Positions 55,285-63,545 of a DNA stretch of 64,000 nucleotides are shown piece by piece (within the stretch, counting starts at the first letter, position 1; every line of letters begins with the position of its first letter). The stretch is taken from NCBI RefSeq assembly GCF_000430545.1, contig NZ_KE387164.1, positions 32,807 to 96,806 of the forward strand. Reading direction: 5' to 3'. The translations under genes were made by a program, and so were the position numbers. Under the pieces are notes generated by a model. The model worked only from the letters and a program-made list of their open reading frames with translations. It was not told the DNA's origin and did not search any database. The DNA comes from Tenacibaculum ovolyticum DSM 18103. GTDB taxonomy: Bacteria > Bacteroidota > Bacteroidia > Flavobacteriales > Flavobacteriaceae.

Positions 55285-55342
55285 TATTGTACTTGTTAAT
55301 AATCCCCTTATTAATTAAATTCCCCTAAATCTTTTAAAGATA
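55285..55342. other. Third G4/C4 hairpin locus (strand uncertain)
   Basis: On the minus strand TTTAGGGGAATTTAATTAAT precedes a perfect 7-bp stem TTAATAA/TTATTAA with a GGGGA loop, much as in the 46.7-kb RNA. TATCTTTA at 55335-55342 is one base from a TAnnTTTG promoter, but no minus-strand terminator follows. On the plus strand the same hairpin shows a CCCC loop and is followed by the terminator at 55340-55367. It could therefore be a third G4 RNA or a C4 partner RNA, or the 3' UTR of the HD gene. Confidence 0.38.
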
Positions 55343-55375
55343 GCACTATATGTAAATATGGTGCTATTTTTGTTT
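55340..55375 (+). terminator. Terminator downstream of the HD gene
   Basis: ATAGCAC/GTGCTAT plus an ATAT/ATAT inner stem with loop GTAA is followed by TTTTTGTTT on the plus strand. Confidence 0.75.
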
Positions 55376-55451
55376 ATAAGGTTGGTTCTTATTAGGTTCT
55401 TTTTGATGTATTAAATTATTTCTAATTAAGGTGTTTATTTAGAGTTAATAA

Positions 55452-55493
55452 AAAAAGCAAACCCAAAACATATATGTTTTGGGTTTGCTTTTT
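55452..55493. terminator. Strong bidirectional terminator after the crotonase gene
   Basis: A perfect 21-bp inverted repeat (AAAAAGCAAACCCAAAACATA and its complement) flanked by A and T runs lies 37 bp past the crotonase stop on the minus strand. Confidence 0.92.
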
Positions 55494-55529
55494 TTTAATA
55501 GAAATTTAGTTTACAAGATGAGTTTAGTA

Positions 55530-56312
55530 TTAAGCTCCTGGGAAATTTGGCTTTCTTTTTTCTAAAAAAGCAGTTGTCCCTTCTTTAAAGTCATCAGTGC
55601 CAAAACAATCACCAAATTCAACTATTTCAGTTTCATAGCCATTTATACCGTCTTTAAAGTTATCATTTATAGCTCTTATTGCCGCGCTAATTGCAACAGA
55701 AGAGTTACGCATTATTTTGCTGGTTAGTTTCTCTGCTAATGGTAATAATTCATCTTGAGATACTACGTGGTTTACTAAGCCACATTGTTTAGCTTCATCT
55801 GCTGAAATCATACCAGCTGTCATAATTAATTCCATTGCTTTTCCTTTACCTACAAGCTGAGGTAGACGCTGCGTTCCACCATAACCTGGTATTACACCTA
55901 ATGAAACTTCTGGTAATCCCATTTTAGCATTTTCTGAAGCAATTCTAAAATGACAAGCCATTGCCAACTCTAATCCACCACCTAAAGCAAAACCATTTAT
56001 TGCGGCAATTACAGGTGTAGATAAGTTTTCTACTAAATCAAATAAAGATTCTTGACCTAATTTAGCTAATTTACCACCTTCTTCTATAGAGAAATTTGCA
56101 AATTCAGAGATGTCTGCGCCAGCAACAAAAGCTTTTTCTCCGCTTCCCGTGATAATAATTGCATTAACGTTCTTATCATCCTCTAAGGTTTCAAAAGCTG
56201 TACCTAATTCTTTAATTGTTGCGCTATTTAATGCATTAAGTTTTTTTGGTCTGTTGATTGTAATTGTTGATAATCCGTTAGTAGTATCAACTAAAATGTT
56301 TTCGAAATTCAT
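55530..56312 (-). CDS. Enoyl-CoA hydratase (crotonase family)
   Basis: The 260-residue protein is a canonical crotonase: NRPKKLNALNSATIKEL, oxyanion-hole segments AFVAGADISEF (about 63-73) and AINGFALGGGLELAMACHFR (about 99-118), and both catalytic Glu positions (GGLELA; LPEVSLGVIPGYGGTQRLPQ). Both Glu are present, so it is a hydratase rather than only an isomerase; short-chain 3-hydroxyacyl-CoA dehydratase is the likeliest. It follows the sensor kinase by 3 bp. Confidence 0.93.
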   Translation of the reverse strand: MNFENILVDTTNGLSTITINRPKKLNALNSATIKELGTAFETLEDDKNVNAIIITGSGEKAFVAGADISEFANFSIEEGGKLAKLGQESLFDLVENLSTPVIAAINGFALGGGLELAMACHFRIASENAKMGLPEVSLGVIPGYGGTQRLPQLVGKGKAMELIMTAGMISADEAKQCGLVNHVVSQDELLPLAEKLTSKIMRNSSVAISAAIRAINDNFKDGINGYETEIVEFGDCFGTDDFKEGTTAFLEKRKPNFPGA

Positions 56313-56315
56313 TTA

Positions 56316-57776
56316 TTAAATTTTAGGTAAAATTACAGTAAAGACAGTTCCAATACCTTCTTTTGAGGTAAAGTTTATAGAACCATCATAAGCTTCAATT
56401 ATATTTTTAATCATTGGTAATCCTAGTCCCATACCACTTGTTTTAGTAGTGAATTTAGGTTCGAAAATTAGTTTTTTATTTTCGTTAGCAATACCTTTTC
56501 CATTGTCAGAAACGATGATTTTTACATTGTTTCCGCTAGAAGTTACTTTTACTTCGATTCTAGGGTTTTGCTCATTTTCTTTAATTGACTGCGTAGCGTT
56601 TTTAACTAGATTGGTTACAATTCTAATTAATTGAGTTTTGTCTAAGTTGGCAAATAACTCTTTTTCTTCGGTTATGTAATGAATATAATCTTCAGAGAAA
56701 ATATCTAATGAGTGTTTTACAACATCAACAACATCTAACTCTTCTCGACGCTGATTTGGCATTTTTGCGAAATTTGAAAAAGCAGAAGCAATAGAGTCCA
56801 TTACATCTATTTGTTGAATAAGGGTTTCGCTATATTCCGACATTTTTTCTCTAATCTTTGGGTCTTCAGGGTTGAATCTTCTATCAAAACTTTGTACCGA
56901 AAGGCGCATTGGTGTTAGTGGGTTTTTAATTTCATGAGCAACTTGTTTTGCCATTTCCCTCCAAGCTTGCTCACGTTCGCTCTGAGCTAATTTTACAGCA
57001 CTTTCTTCTAGTTGATCAATCATGTTATTATAAGAATTAACCAAAGAGTTTATTTCTGAACTAGCAGAATTTAGTGTTATTTTTTCATTTCGTTTGTTTA
57101 AATGAGTTTCTTTTATTTTTTCAGAAATTGTTTGAATAGATCGTGTAATGTAACTTGATAAAAAGTAAGCTAATGAAATAGCGATTATGAACATTAGTAA
57201 GTAAACAAGGAGTAAACTTGAAATAAATTCACGTAATTCTTGTTTTTGTTTTTCGTTGTCTTGTGCTATTTTTAATTCTAAAACACCAATTCTTTTAAAA
57301 CGAGTATCATTTATGTAAGTGTATGATGATTGATAAGTTATTCCTTTATCAGTTCTATTTTTTAAAATTTTATGATCAGAATTATTCGCAAGTTCAGTAA
57401 CGGTTGCAGCGGTTAAATTGACACCTTTTTTCTTGTCAAAATTATATGGAATAGATGATTTTAAAAGTTCCCCGTTCATATCATACATAGATATGGTAAG
57501 TTTATGAACATAAGCAATGTCACTTATACGATCTTGAAAAATCTTAGATAGATTATCTGTAGTAACAGGATAGGTAGTTTTACGTTTTAATTCTATTTCA
57601 ATGTCATGTTTTGTAGCACTTTCTTTTCTGTTGAAACGTTGTATATTGTATTCATCAGTTTGTTCACCATATTGAAGAATGGTAACACTCACGATTAAAA
57701 TAGATGCCAATAATACAAGTAGTATCATTGATAAGAAAATTCTAATTCGTAACGATATGTTGTTAATGTTTAGCAA
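56316..57776 (-). CDS. HAMP-containing sensor histidine kinase
   Basis: The 486-residue kinase has membrane helices at about 12-33 and 187-208 around a periplasmic sensor, a HAMP domain (about 208-262), HisKA with H281 in MAKQVAHEIKNPLTPMRLS, and HATPase (NLVKNA N-box, DNGKGIA G1, GMGLGL G2). The 'HEIKNPLTPMRLS' form is that of NtrY-like kinases, whose partners are often NtrC-type regulators. No response regulator is adjacent. It lies between holB (11 bp) and the crotonase gene (3 bp). Confidence 0.92.
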   Translation of the reverse strand: MLNINNISLRIRIFLSMILLVLLASILIVSVTILQYGEQTDEYNIQRFNRKESATKHDIEIELKRKTTYPVTTDNLSKIFQDRISDIAYVHKLTISMYDMNGELLKSSIPYNFDKKKGVNLTAATVTELANNSDHKILKNRTDKGITYQSSYTYINDTRFKRIGVLELKIAQDNEKQKQELREFISSLLLVYLLMFIIAISLAYFLSSYITRSIQTISEKIKETHLNKRNEKITLNSASSEINSLVNSYNNMIDQLEESAVKLAQSEREQAWREMAKQVAHEIKNPLTPMRLSVQSFDRRFNPEDPKIREKMSEYSETLIQQIDVMDSIASAFSNFAKMPNQRREELDVVDVVKHSLDIFSEDYIHYITEEKELFANLDKTQLIRIVTNLVKNATQSIKENEQNPRIEVKVTSSGNNVKIIVSDNGKGIANENKKLIFEPKFTTKTSGMGLGLPMIKNIIEAYDGSINFTSKEGIGTVFTVILPKI

Positions 57777-57787
57777 TATTTTAGGTT

Positions 57788-58939
57788 TTATGATTTAACT
57801 TTTTCTTCTTTGGTGTGTAAAAGGCGAGTTAATTTAATTGATAAATCTAATAAAATTATTTTAGCATTTCCGTTTCGTTCAATATGATATTGAGCATCAC
57901 TTACTTCTTTTTCAATAGTTAAGATATTTGTGCTATGTATAAAAGGTGCAAATTTTGATAGTTGAAAATTAGCTGATTTCGTTTCTAAAAAAACTAAATC
58001 AGGAGCGCCATAGTTTAATAATAATGCTTGTCTGAAAAATTGCAAACAATATTGTAGAAATTGTTTTTGTGTTTCACGACCAGATTTGGCAATAGCTTCA
58101 GACCAGCCAATTAAATCTTGAATAACAGCTGCATTTCCTTTGGCTTTAAATGCTGCACGAATCCATGTAATAAACCACTCTTCATAAATTAAATCATTTG
58201 AATTGTTATTTAAGATATGAAGTGCTTTATTGTAATTTCCTTCAGATTGGTGCGCTATTTTAGCAGCCTCATTTTCTGATATTTTTTCGTTTTTAACTAA
58301 AGCGTTAGTAATATCTGTGTCTCCCAAAGAAGGTAGATATAAAGCTTGGCAACGAGATTTTATAGTATTTATAATCTGCTCTTCATCTTCTGTGATTAAT
58401 AAGAAAATAGTTTTACTAGGTGGTTCTTCGATAAGTTTTAATAATTTATTTGAAGCTGCAATGTTCATTTTTTCAGCCATCCAAATAATCATAACCTTAA
58501 AACCTCCTTCGTAAGATTTTAATTGTAGTTTTTTAACAATATCTTGAGCTTCATCTACTCCAATTTGACCTTGTTTGTTTTCTACACCAATATGTTGAGA
58601 CCAATTAAATAAACTACCATAAGGTTGTTCTTCTATAAAGCGTCTCCAGTCGTTTAAAAACAAATTACTTACAGGATGTTTTTTTACCGAATCATTAGTC
58701 GTAACAGGAAAAGCAAAATGCAAATCTGGATGCTGTAATTTAGCGCATTTTATGTTACACGCTTCGCTGTTGTTTGATGTACTGCACAATAAATATTGGG
58801 CATAAGCAATAGCCATAGGTAATGTACCACTACCTTCTTTGCCAACAAAAAGCTGTGCATGTGGTATTCGGTTGTTTTCGGCCGATTGTTGTAAATGTTT
58901 TTTTATGTGGTCTTGTCCTATGATTTGATCGAAAGTCAT
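57788..58939 (-). CDS. holB: DNA polymerase III delta' subunit
   Basis: Delta' is part of the clamp loader. From the ATG at 58939 the protein is 383 residues: MTFDQIIGQDHIKKHLQQSA, a degenerate P-loop GKEGSGTL lacking the Lys-Thr (as expected for delta'), a zinc module (CSTSNNSEACNIKCAKLQHP), and the sensor IEEPPSKTIFLLITEDEEQI. An upstream in-frame TTG would add MKSYICC, which is unlike the family. A TATATTTG element ends 4 bp before the ATG. Confidence 0.92.
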   Translation of the reverse strand: MTFDQIIGQDHIKKHLQQSAENNRIPHAQLFVGKEGSGTLPMAIAYAQYLLCSTSNNSEACNIKCAKLQHPDLHFAFPVTTNDSVKKHPVSNLFLNDWRRFIEEQPYGSLFNWSQHIGVENKQGQIGVDEAQDIVKKLQLKSYEGGFKVMIIWMAEKMNIAASNKLLKLIEEPPSKTIFLLITEDEEQIINTIKSRCQALYLPSLGDTDITNALVKNEKISENEAAKIAHQSEGNYNKALHILNNNSNDLIYEEWFITWIRAAFKAKGNAAVIQDLIGWSEAIAKSGRETQKQFLQYCLQFFRQALLLNYGAPDLVFLETKSANFQLSKFAPFIHSTNILTIEKEVSDAQYHIERNGNAKIILLDLSIKLTRLLHTKEEKVKS

Positions 58940-58943
58940 GCAA

Positions 58944-58981
58944 CAAATATAAGATTTCAAATACAGAGAACAACAAATATA
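58944..58981 (-). promoter_or_regulatory. Two tandem promoter elements of holB
   Basis: TATATTTG on the minus strand occurs at 58944-58951 and again at 58974-58981 within a duplicated 13-bp stretch 30 bp apart. The proximal one predicts a start at the A of the ATG, hence a leaderless mRNA; the distal one gives a leader of about 30 nt. Confidence 0.6.
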
Positions 58982-59000
58982 AGAAACTAGAGATTATTAG

Positions 59001-59039
59001 GGTTCTATTGTTTAGAATGGTTCTATTTTAGTATCTTTG
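59001..59039 (+). promoter_or_regulatory. Promoter and possible operator of feoAB
   Basis: TTG at 59008-59010 and TATCTTTG at 59032-59039 are 21 bp apart. Overlapping the -33 box are a direct repeat GGTTCTATT (59001-59009 and 59019-59027) and the dyad TTCTA-N5-TAGAA (59003-59017). These are well placed for an iron-responsive repressor; which one is not evident. Confidence 0.6.
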
Positions 59040-59061
59040 CAAGCCAATTTATACATGTCAT

Positions 59062-59286
59062 TTGAACTCAATAGCAACTTTACATATCGGAGAAAGAGGT
59101 ATTATATCGGAAGAAAGTTTAGATATAATTCCACTAAAATTATTAGAAATGGGGTGTTTGCCAGGAACAGAAGTTGAGCTATTACAGCTTGCTCCTTTAA
59201 AAGACCCTATGTATATATGTGTAAATGGAAGTCATTTAGCAATAAGAAAAGAAATTGCCTGTCAAATTGTAATTACCAAAATATAA
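59062..59286 (+). CDS. feoA: Ferrous iron transport protein A
   Basis: The 74-residue SH3-like protein assists FeoB. It has GERGIISEESLDIIPLKLLE, MGCLPGTEVELLQLAPLKDP and SHLAIRKEIACQIVI. The start is TTG at 59062; a nearby ATG at 59055 is out of frame and no in-frame ATG exists upstream. It precedes feoB by 3 bp. Confidence 0.92.
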   Translation: MNSIATLHIGERGIISEESLDIIPLKLLEMGCLPGTEVELLQLAPLKDPMYICVNGSHLAIRKEIACQIVITKI

Positions 59287-59289
59287 CTG

Positions 59290-61395
59290 ATGAATAAGCG
59301 TATTAAAGTAGCTTTAATAGGAAACCCGAATACAGGAAAAACATCATTATTTAATCAATTAACAGGTTTAAACCAAAAAGTTGGTAATTACCCAGGAGTA
59401 ACGGTCGATAAAAAACAAGGAGTTTGTAAGTTGCCAAAGAATAAATCAGCAATTATAACTGATTTACCTGGAACGTATAGTATAAACCCAACTTCAATAG
59501 ATGAAAGTATTGTTTTAAAAACGTTATTAAACTCTAAAAAAGATGAGCAACCTGATGTAATTGTTATCGTTGCTGACGTAGAGAACTTGAAACGAAACTT
59601 ATTACTGTTTTCTCAAATTCAAGATTTAGAAATACCTATGATTTTAGCCATAAACATGGCAGATCAATTAGAGCGTAAAGGAATTTCTATTGATATTGAA
59701 AATTTAGAAAAAGAATTACAAACAAAAGTAGTTTTAATTTCTGCTAGAAATAATCAAGGGATTGCAGATTTAAAAGAAGAAATTATTAATTACAAAACAT
59801 TAAAAAAGTATTCTAATTTTAAAGAGATTTCGAATAAAATTGATGCTGAATATTTTAATGCATTATCAAAAAAGAGCGCTAATTTTTCGTCATACGAATT
59901 ATGGATGATGCTCACCAAGAAAGACACATCAATGCTTTCTGAAGATGAAATAAAACAATTACAAGCGTTTAAAGATACTGATTCTAAACAAAAAAAATAT
60001 CAGCATAAAGAAACAATTTATCGGTACCAAAAAATCAATTCAATTTTAAAGAAGACATATAAAATTGATGCTTCTAAAGCAACAGATTTACGATCGAAGT
60101 TAGATAAAGTTTTTACGCATAGAATATTTGGTTACGTTATTTTCTTTGGATTATTATTATTGATTTTTCAATCAGTTTTTGATTGGGCATCTACCCCAAT
60201 GGATTTAATTGATGGTTTGTTTGCTAATATTGCAGAAATTACGAAATCGAATTTACCAACAGGTATGTTTACTGATTTGTTAACCGAAGGAATTATTCCA
60301 GGTATAGGAGGAGTTATTATCTTTATTCCACAAATAGCAATCTTATTTTTTTTCATAGCCATTCTTGAAGAGACGGGGTATATGAGTAGAGTTGTATTTT
60401 TGATGGATAAAATCATGAGACGTTTTGGTATGAGTGGTAAAAGTGTGATTCCGTTAATTTCAGGAACTGCATGTTCTATTCCTGCAATAATGGCAACACG
60501 TACCATTTCTAGCTGGAAAGAGCGTTTAATCACAATTTTGGTTGTGCCGTTTACAACTTGTTCTGCACGCTTACCAGTGTATGCAATTTTAATAGCTTTA
60601 ATAATTCCAGATACCAAAATATTCGGACTTTTAAGTTTGCAAGGATTTACTTTACTAGGGCTGTATATTCTTGGTTTTGGTGCAGCAATTATAGGAGCTT
60701 ATATTTTACATAAAACATTAAAAATTAAAAATACTTCATTTTTTGTGATGGAAATGCCTAATTACAAGCTTCCGTCAGCTAAAAATGTATTTTTAGATGT
60801 GTTAGAGAAAACAAAAGCTTTTGTCTTTGGGGCAGGAAAAATAATTTTAGCAATATCAATTGTATTGTGGTTCTTAGCATCTAATGGACCTTCTTCTTAT
60901 AAAAATGCAGAAAAAAATGTAATTGAAAATGTTGCAAATAAACAATTGTCAGAAGCAGAATTATCGCAGAAAATAGCCTCAGCTAAACTAGAAAATTCTT
61001 ACATAGGAATAGCAGGTAAGGTAATAGAGCCAGTTGTAAAACCCTTAGGTTATGATTGGAAAATTGGAGTTGGATTAATAGCATCATTTGCAGCAAGAGA
61101 AGTATTTATAGGAACTTTAGCTACAATTTATAGTGTTGAGAATAACGATGATGATATTACAACAATTAAAGAGAAAATGGCTTCAGAGATAAATTTAGAA
61201 ACTGGAGAAAAACGTTTTAATTTTGCGACAGGAATGTCTTTATTATTGTTTTATGCTTTTGCTATGCAATGTATGGCTACTTTAGCTATTGTAAAAAGAG
61301 AAACTAAAAGTTGGAAATGGCCAATTGTACAGTTAGTTGGTATGGGAGGTTTGGCTTATTTATCAGCTTTTATAGCTTATCAAATTTTACGTTAA
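59290..61395 (+). CDS. feoB: Ferrous iron transporter FeoB
   Basis: The 701-residue inner-membrane protein has an N-terminal G domain: GNPNTGKTSLFNQLTG (G1, about 11-26), GVTVDKKQG (G2), DLPGTYS (G3), NMAD (G4) and SAR (G5). A helical domain (about 170-260) and two Gate regions with the Cys of SGTACSIPAIMATRTI and TTCSARLP follow. It forms the Fe2+ uptake pathway with FeoA and the small Cys-rich protein downstream. Confidence 0.97.
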   Translation: MNKRIKVALIGNPNTGKTSLFNQLTGLNQKVGNYPGVTVDKKQGVCKLPKNKSAIITDLPGTYSINPTSIDESIVLKTLLNSKKDEQPDVIVIVADVENLKRNLLLFSQIQDLEIPMILAINMADQLERKGISIDIENLEKELQTKVVLISARNNQGIADLKEEIINYKTLKKYSNFKEISNKIDAEYFNALSKKSANFSSYELWMMLTKKDTSMLSEDEIKQLQAFKDTDSKQKKYQHKETIYRYQKINSILKKTYKIDASKATDLRSKLDKVFTHRIFGYVIFFGLLLLIFQSVFDWASTPMDLIDGLFANIAEITKSNLPTGMFTDLLTEGIIPGIGGVIIFIPQIAILFFFIAILEETGYMSRVVFLMDKIMRRFGMSGKSVIPLISGTACSIPAIMATRTISSWKERLITILVVPFTTCSARLPVYAILIALIIPDTKIFGLLSLQGFTLLGLYILGFGAAIIGAYILHKTLKIKNTSFFVMEMPNYKLPSAKNVFLDVLEKTKAFVFGAGKIILAISIVLWFLASNGPSSYKNAEKNVIENVANKQLSEAELSQKIASAKLENSYIGIAGKVIEPVVKPLGYDWKIGVGLIASFAAREVFIGTLATIYSVENNDDDITTIKEKMASEINLETGEKRFNFATGMSLLLFYAFAMQCMATLAIVKRETKSWKWPIVQLVGMGGLAYLSAFIAYQILR

Positions 61396-61511
61396 TGCAA
61401 GAGATATTTACTTATGTGGCAGTAGTTTTAGCGATGTTGTTTTTAATAAAGAAATTTTTTATTAAAAATAGTAAAAGTAATGGCTGTGATACTGATTGCA
61501 ATTGTTCTTAA
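61395..61511 (+). CDS. FeoB-associated Cys-rich membrane protein (38 aa)
   Basis: The frame starts in the feoB stop (TAATG) and encodes MQEIFTYVAVVLAMLFLIKK, one membrane helix, then FFIKNSKSNGCDTDCNCS with three Cys at the C-terminus. This is the FeoB-associated Cys-rich membrane protein family (PF12669, from memory), found in place of FeoC in Bacteroidota. It probably regulates or assembles FeoB. Confidence 0.88.
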   Translation: MQEIFTYVAVVLAMLFLIKKFFIKNSKSNGCDTDCNCS

Positions 61512-61550
61512 TAAAATAGTTAGAATTTATAAGATGTTTTACAATTAACG

Positions 61551-61558
61551 TATTTTTG
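61551..61558 (+). promoter_or_regulatory. Promoter element of the outer-membrane protein gene
   Basis: TATTTTTG matches TAnnTTTG and lies 52 bp before the ATG at 61611. Confidence 0.5.
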
Positions 61559-61610
61559 TGGTATTATAATTGATAATTAATTCAAACTATAATTGATTTA
61601 AAATTTAAAT

Positions 61611-62114
61611 ATGAAAAAAATATTTTTGATAGCTGTGCTTTTTATCAGTTCATTCGCACAAGCACAACAAGAAGTAAAAGTTGATATTTTAGATGCACTG
61701 GCATTTAAGACAGTAGAACTTTCTTATGAATACTATACAAGTAGTCGTTCATCGGTAGGAGTATCAGCATTATTTAATTTTGAAAAAAGATCAGCGGATT
61801 TTAAATACAATGAAAAACGAATGATTACTCCATATTTCCGTCATTATTTTACAGATAGTAGTAATTGGAATTATTTTGGAGAAGTTTTCTTAGGTATTAA
61901 TACAGGAGAAAATGAAGTTAAGGTTGCAGGAAGTATGGTAAAACAATATAAAGAGTATACAGATGGTGCCTTAGGTATAGCTATAGGTTCTAAATATATA
62001 TCTTCAGGAGGTTTTGTTGTTGATGTTTATGCTGGTTTAGGAAGAAATATGTTTACTTCAGAGTCTCGTTCAGTTGTACCAAGAGTTGGTATTAACTTAG
62101 GATATAGGTTTTAA
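61611..62114 (+). CDS. Small outer-membrane beta-barrel protein
   Basis: The 167-residue protein has a signal peptide (about 1-18, ending AQAQ) and about eight alternating beta strands, with the terminal strand RVGINLGYRF ending in Phe, as in eight-stranded OmpA/OmpW-like barrels. Strand pieces such as TPYFRHYFTD and WNYFGEVFLGIN resemble DUF3575-like proteins. Its function is unknown. Confidence 0.75.
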   Translation: MKKIFLIAVLFISSFAQAQQEVKVDILDALAFKTVELSYEYYTSSRSSVGVSALFNFEKRSADFKYNEKRMITPYFRHYFTDSSNWNYFGEVFLGINTGENEVKVAGSMVKQYKEYTDGALGIAIGSKYISSGGFVVDVYAGLGRNMFTSESRSVVPRVGINLGYRF

Positions 62115-62157
62115 TAATAGAAGTGTATTTAAAAGAATAATTTTTAGAAGTTCTCTT

Positions 62158-62197
62158 AAAACGAAAAAGCTTGCTTTATGCAAGCTTGTTCGTTTTT
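62158..62197. terminator. Terminator between the outer-membrane protein gene and brnQ
   Basis: A nested dyad, AAACGAA/TTCGTTT outside and AAGCTTGC/GCAAGCTT inside with loop TTTAT, has A and T runs on both sides. The brnQ stop codon (62176-62178) lies in its loop. Confidence 0.82.
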
Positions 62198-63468
62198 ATA
62201 ATATTAGCGATTATAAAACTTAAAATTGCAGGTAGTACCCATCCTAAATGTTGATTTGCTAAAGGAATAATGTTTTTAATAGAAGTTAAGTGTTCTTTAT
62301 TAATAATAAACTCTAAGAAATCAGGAATACTAAAAATGAAGGTAACCAAAACAACAACTTTAAAAACAATAGAAGTGGCTAAGTTTTTAGGCGCTATGTT
62401 TAGTAAAATTAAGACTATAGTTATAGGGTAAATAAACATTAATATAGGTAATGCAATTATAATGATAGAATGAAAATTCAATTGTCCAACTAAAACACCT
62501 ATCAAGCATCCAATAACAGCTGTAATTATATATGCTTTTTGAGAATTTTTAAACAATCCTTTAAAATAATCTGCAGTTCCTGTAATTATTCCAATAGCAG
62601 TTGTAAAACATGCTAAAGCAATAAGTGTGCTTAAAAAAACATTACCAATATTTCCTAATGTAGCTATGCTAATTCCTCGTAGTAAATTAGCTCTTTGCAT
62701 ATCGCTACTTAAAGTACCGTCAACTAATATTTCTGAACCATAAAAAGCACCTACAGAAATTAAACCCGCATAAATTACGAAAAGGCCAGAACCAGCAATA
62801 AATCCAGCTTTTTTAATTAATTCTTTTTTATCAGTGAATGAAGTATAGCCTTTTAAATTTAAAGAAATAATAATAACACCACCAACAACTACAGCTCCAA
62901 TAGCGTCAAAAGTTTGATAACCTTCTAGTATACCATTAACAATAGGTGTTTTAAAGATGCTAGGATTCATAACCATTTCACTAGAAAATAAACCTACACC
63001 AATAACTAATACTAAAATGATAACCATTAGTGGTGTTAGATATTTACCAAGAAGGTTTAAAACTTTAGACCTGTTTAAAACAAAAATTAAAACCAAGGTA
63101 AAGTATACACAACTTGTTATTAAGGGACTTGTACCAAAAAATGGATGAATCGCAATTTCATGTGTTGCAGATGCTGTTCTTGGTGAGGGAATTGTGATAG
63201 ATATTATATAAATAATAATACAGTATAATAAGCTAAATGTTGGCGATACTTTTTTTCCTAAATCATATAAGGTTCCTTGTAGTTTTGCATGTGCTAAAAT
63301 CCCTAGAATAGGAATTATAACTGCGGTAATCATAAACCCAAGCGTTACCCAAATCCAATTGTCTCCTGCATTATAACCTAAAAGAGGAGGTAGGAGTAAA
63401 TTACCCGCACCAAAGAAGAGTGAAAACAATGCAAAACTGGTAACAAGTATTTCTTTTGTTTTATTCAT
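62176..63468 (-). CDS. brnQ: Branched-chain amino acid:cation symporter BrnQ
   Basis: The 430-residue protein has twelve helices and the LIVCS-family start LVTSFALFSLFFGAGNLLLP, plus GVLVGQLNFHSIIIIALPIL. It imports Leu, Ile and Val with Na+. It is divergent from the alpha/beta hydrolase gene and ends inside a terminator hairpin. Confidence 0.94.
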   Translation of the reverse strand: MNKTKEILVTSFALFSLFFGAGNLLLPPLLGYNAGDNWIWVTLGFMITAVIIPILGILAHAKLQGTLYDLGKKVSPTFSLLYCIIIYIISITIPSPRTASATHEIAIHPFFGTSPLITSCVYFTLVLIFVLNRSKVLNLLGKYLTPLMVIILVLVIGVGLFSSEMVMNPSIFKTPIVNGILEGYQTFDAIGAVVVGGVIIISLNLKGYTSFTDKKELIKKAGFIAGSGLFVIYAGLISVGAFYGSEILVDGTLSSDMQRANLLRGISIATLGNIGNVFLSTLIALACFTTAIGIITGTADYFKGLFKNSQKAYIITAVIGCLIGVLVGQLNFHSIIIIALPILMFIYPITIVLILLNIAPKNLATSIVFKVVVLVTFIFSIPDFLEFIINKEHLTSIKNIIPLANQHLGWVLPAILSFIIANIIKTNKLA

Positions 63469-63533
63469 GTTTTCAATATTAATAAAAGGTTGGTTAATCT
63501 TATTTTTTTAGAAAAATACTAGCGAAAGATACA

Positions 63534-63541
63534 TATTTTTG
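63534..63541 (+). promoter_or_regulatory. Promoter element of the alpha/beta hydrolase, probably leaderless
   Basis: TATTTTTG ends 4 bp before the ATG at 63546, so the expected start of transcription coincides with the start codon. Confidence 0.5.
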
Positions 63542-63545
63542 CAAT

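Noticed and set aside
55383..55401. GGTTCTT direct repeats as operator of the third G4 locus
   Set aside because: The period is 11 bp and the distance to the promoter-like element is about 41 bp, unlike the 21-22 bp and 25-27 bp seen at the other loci.
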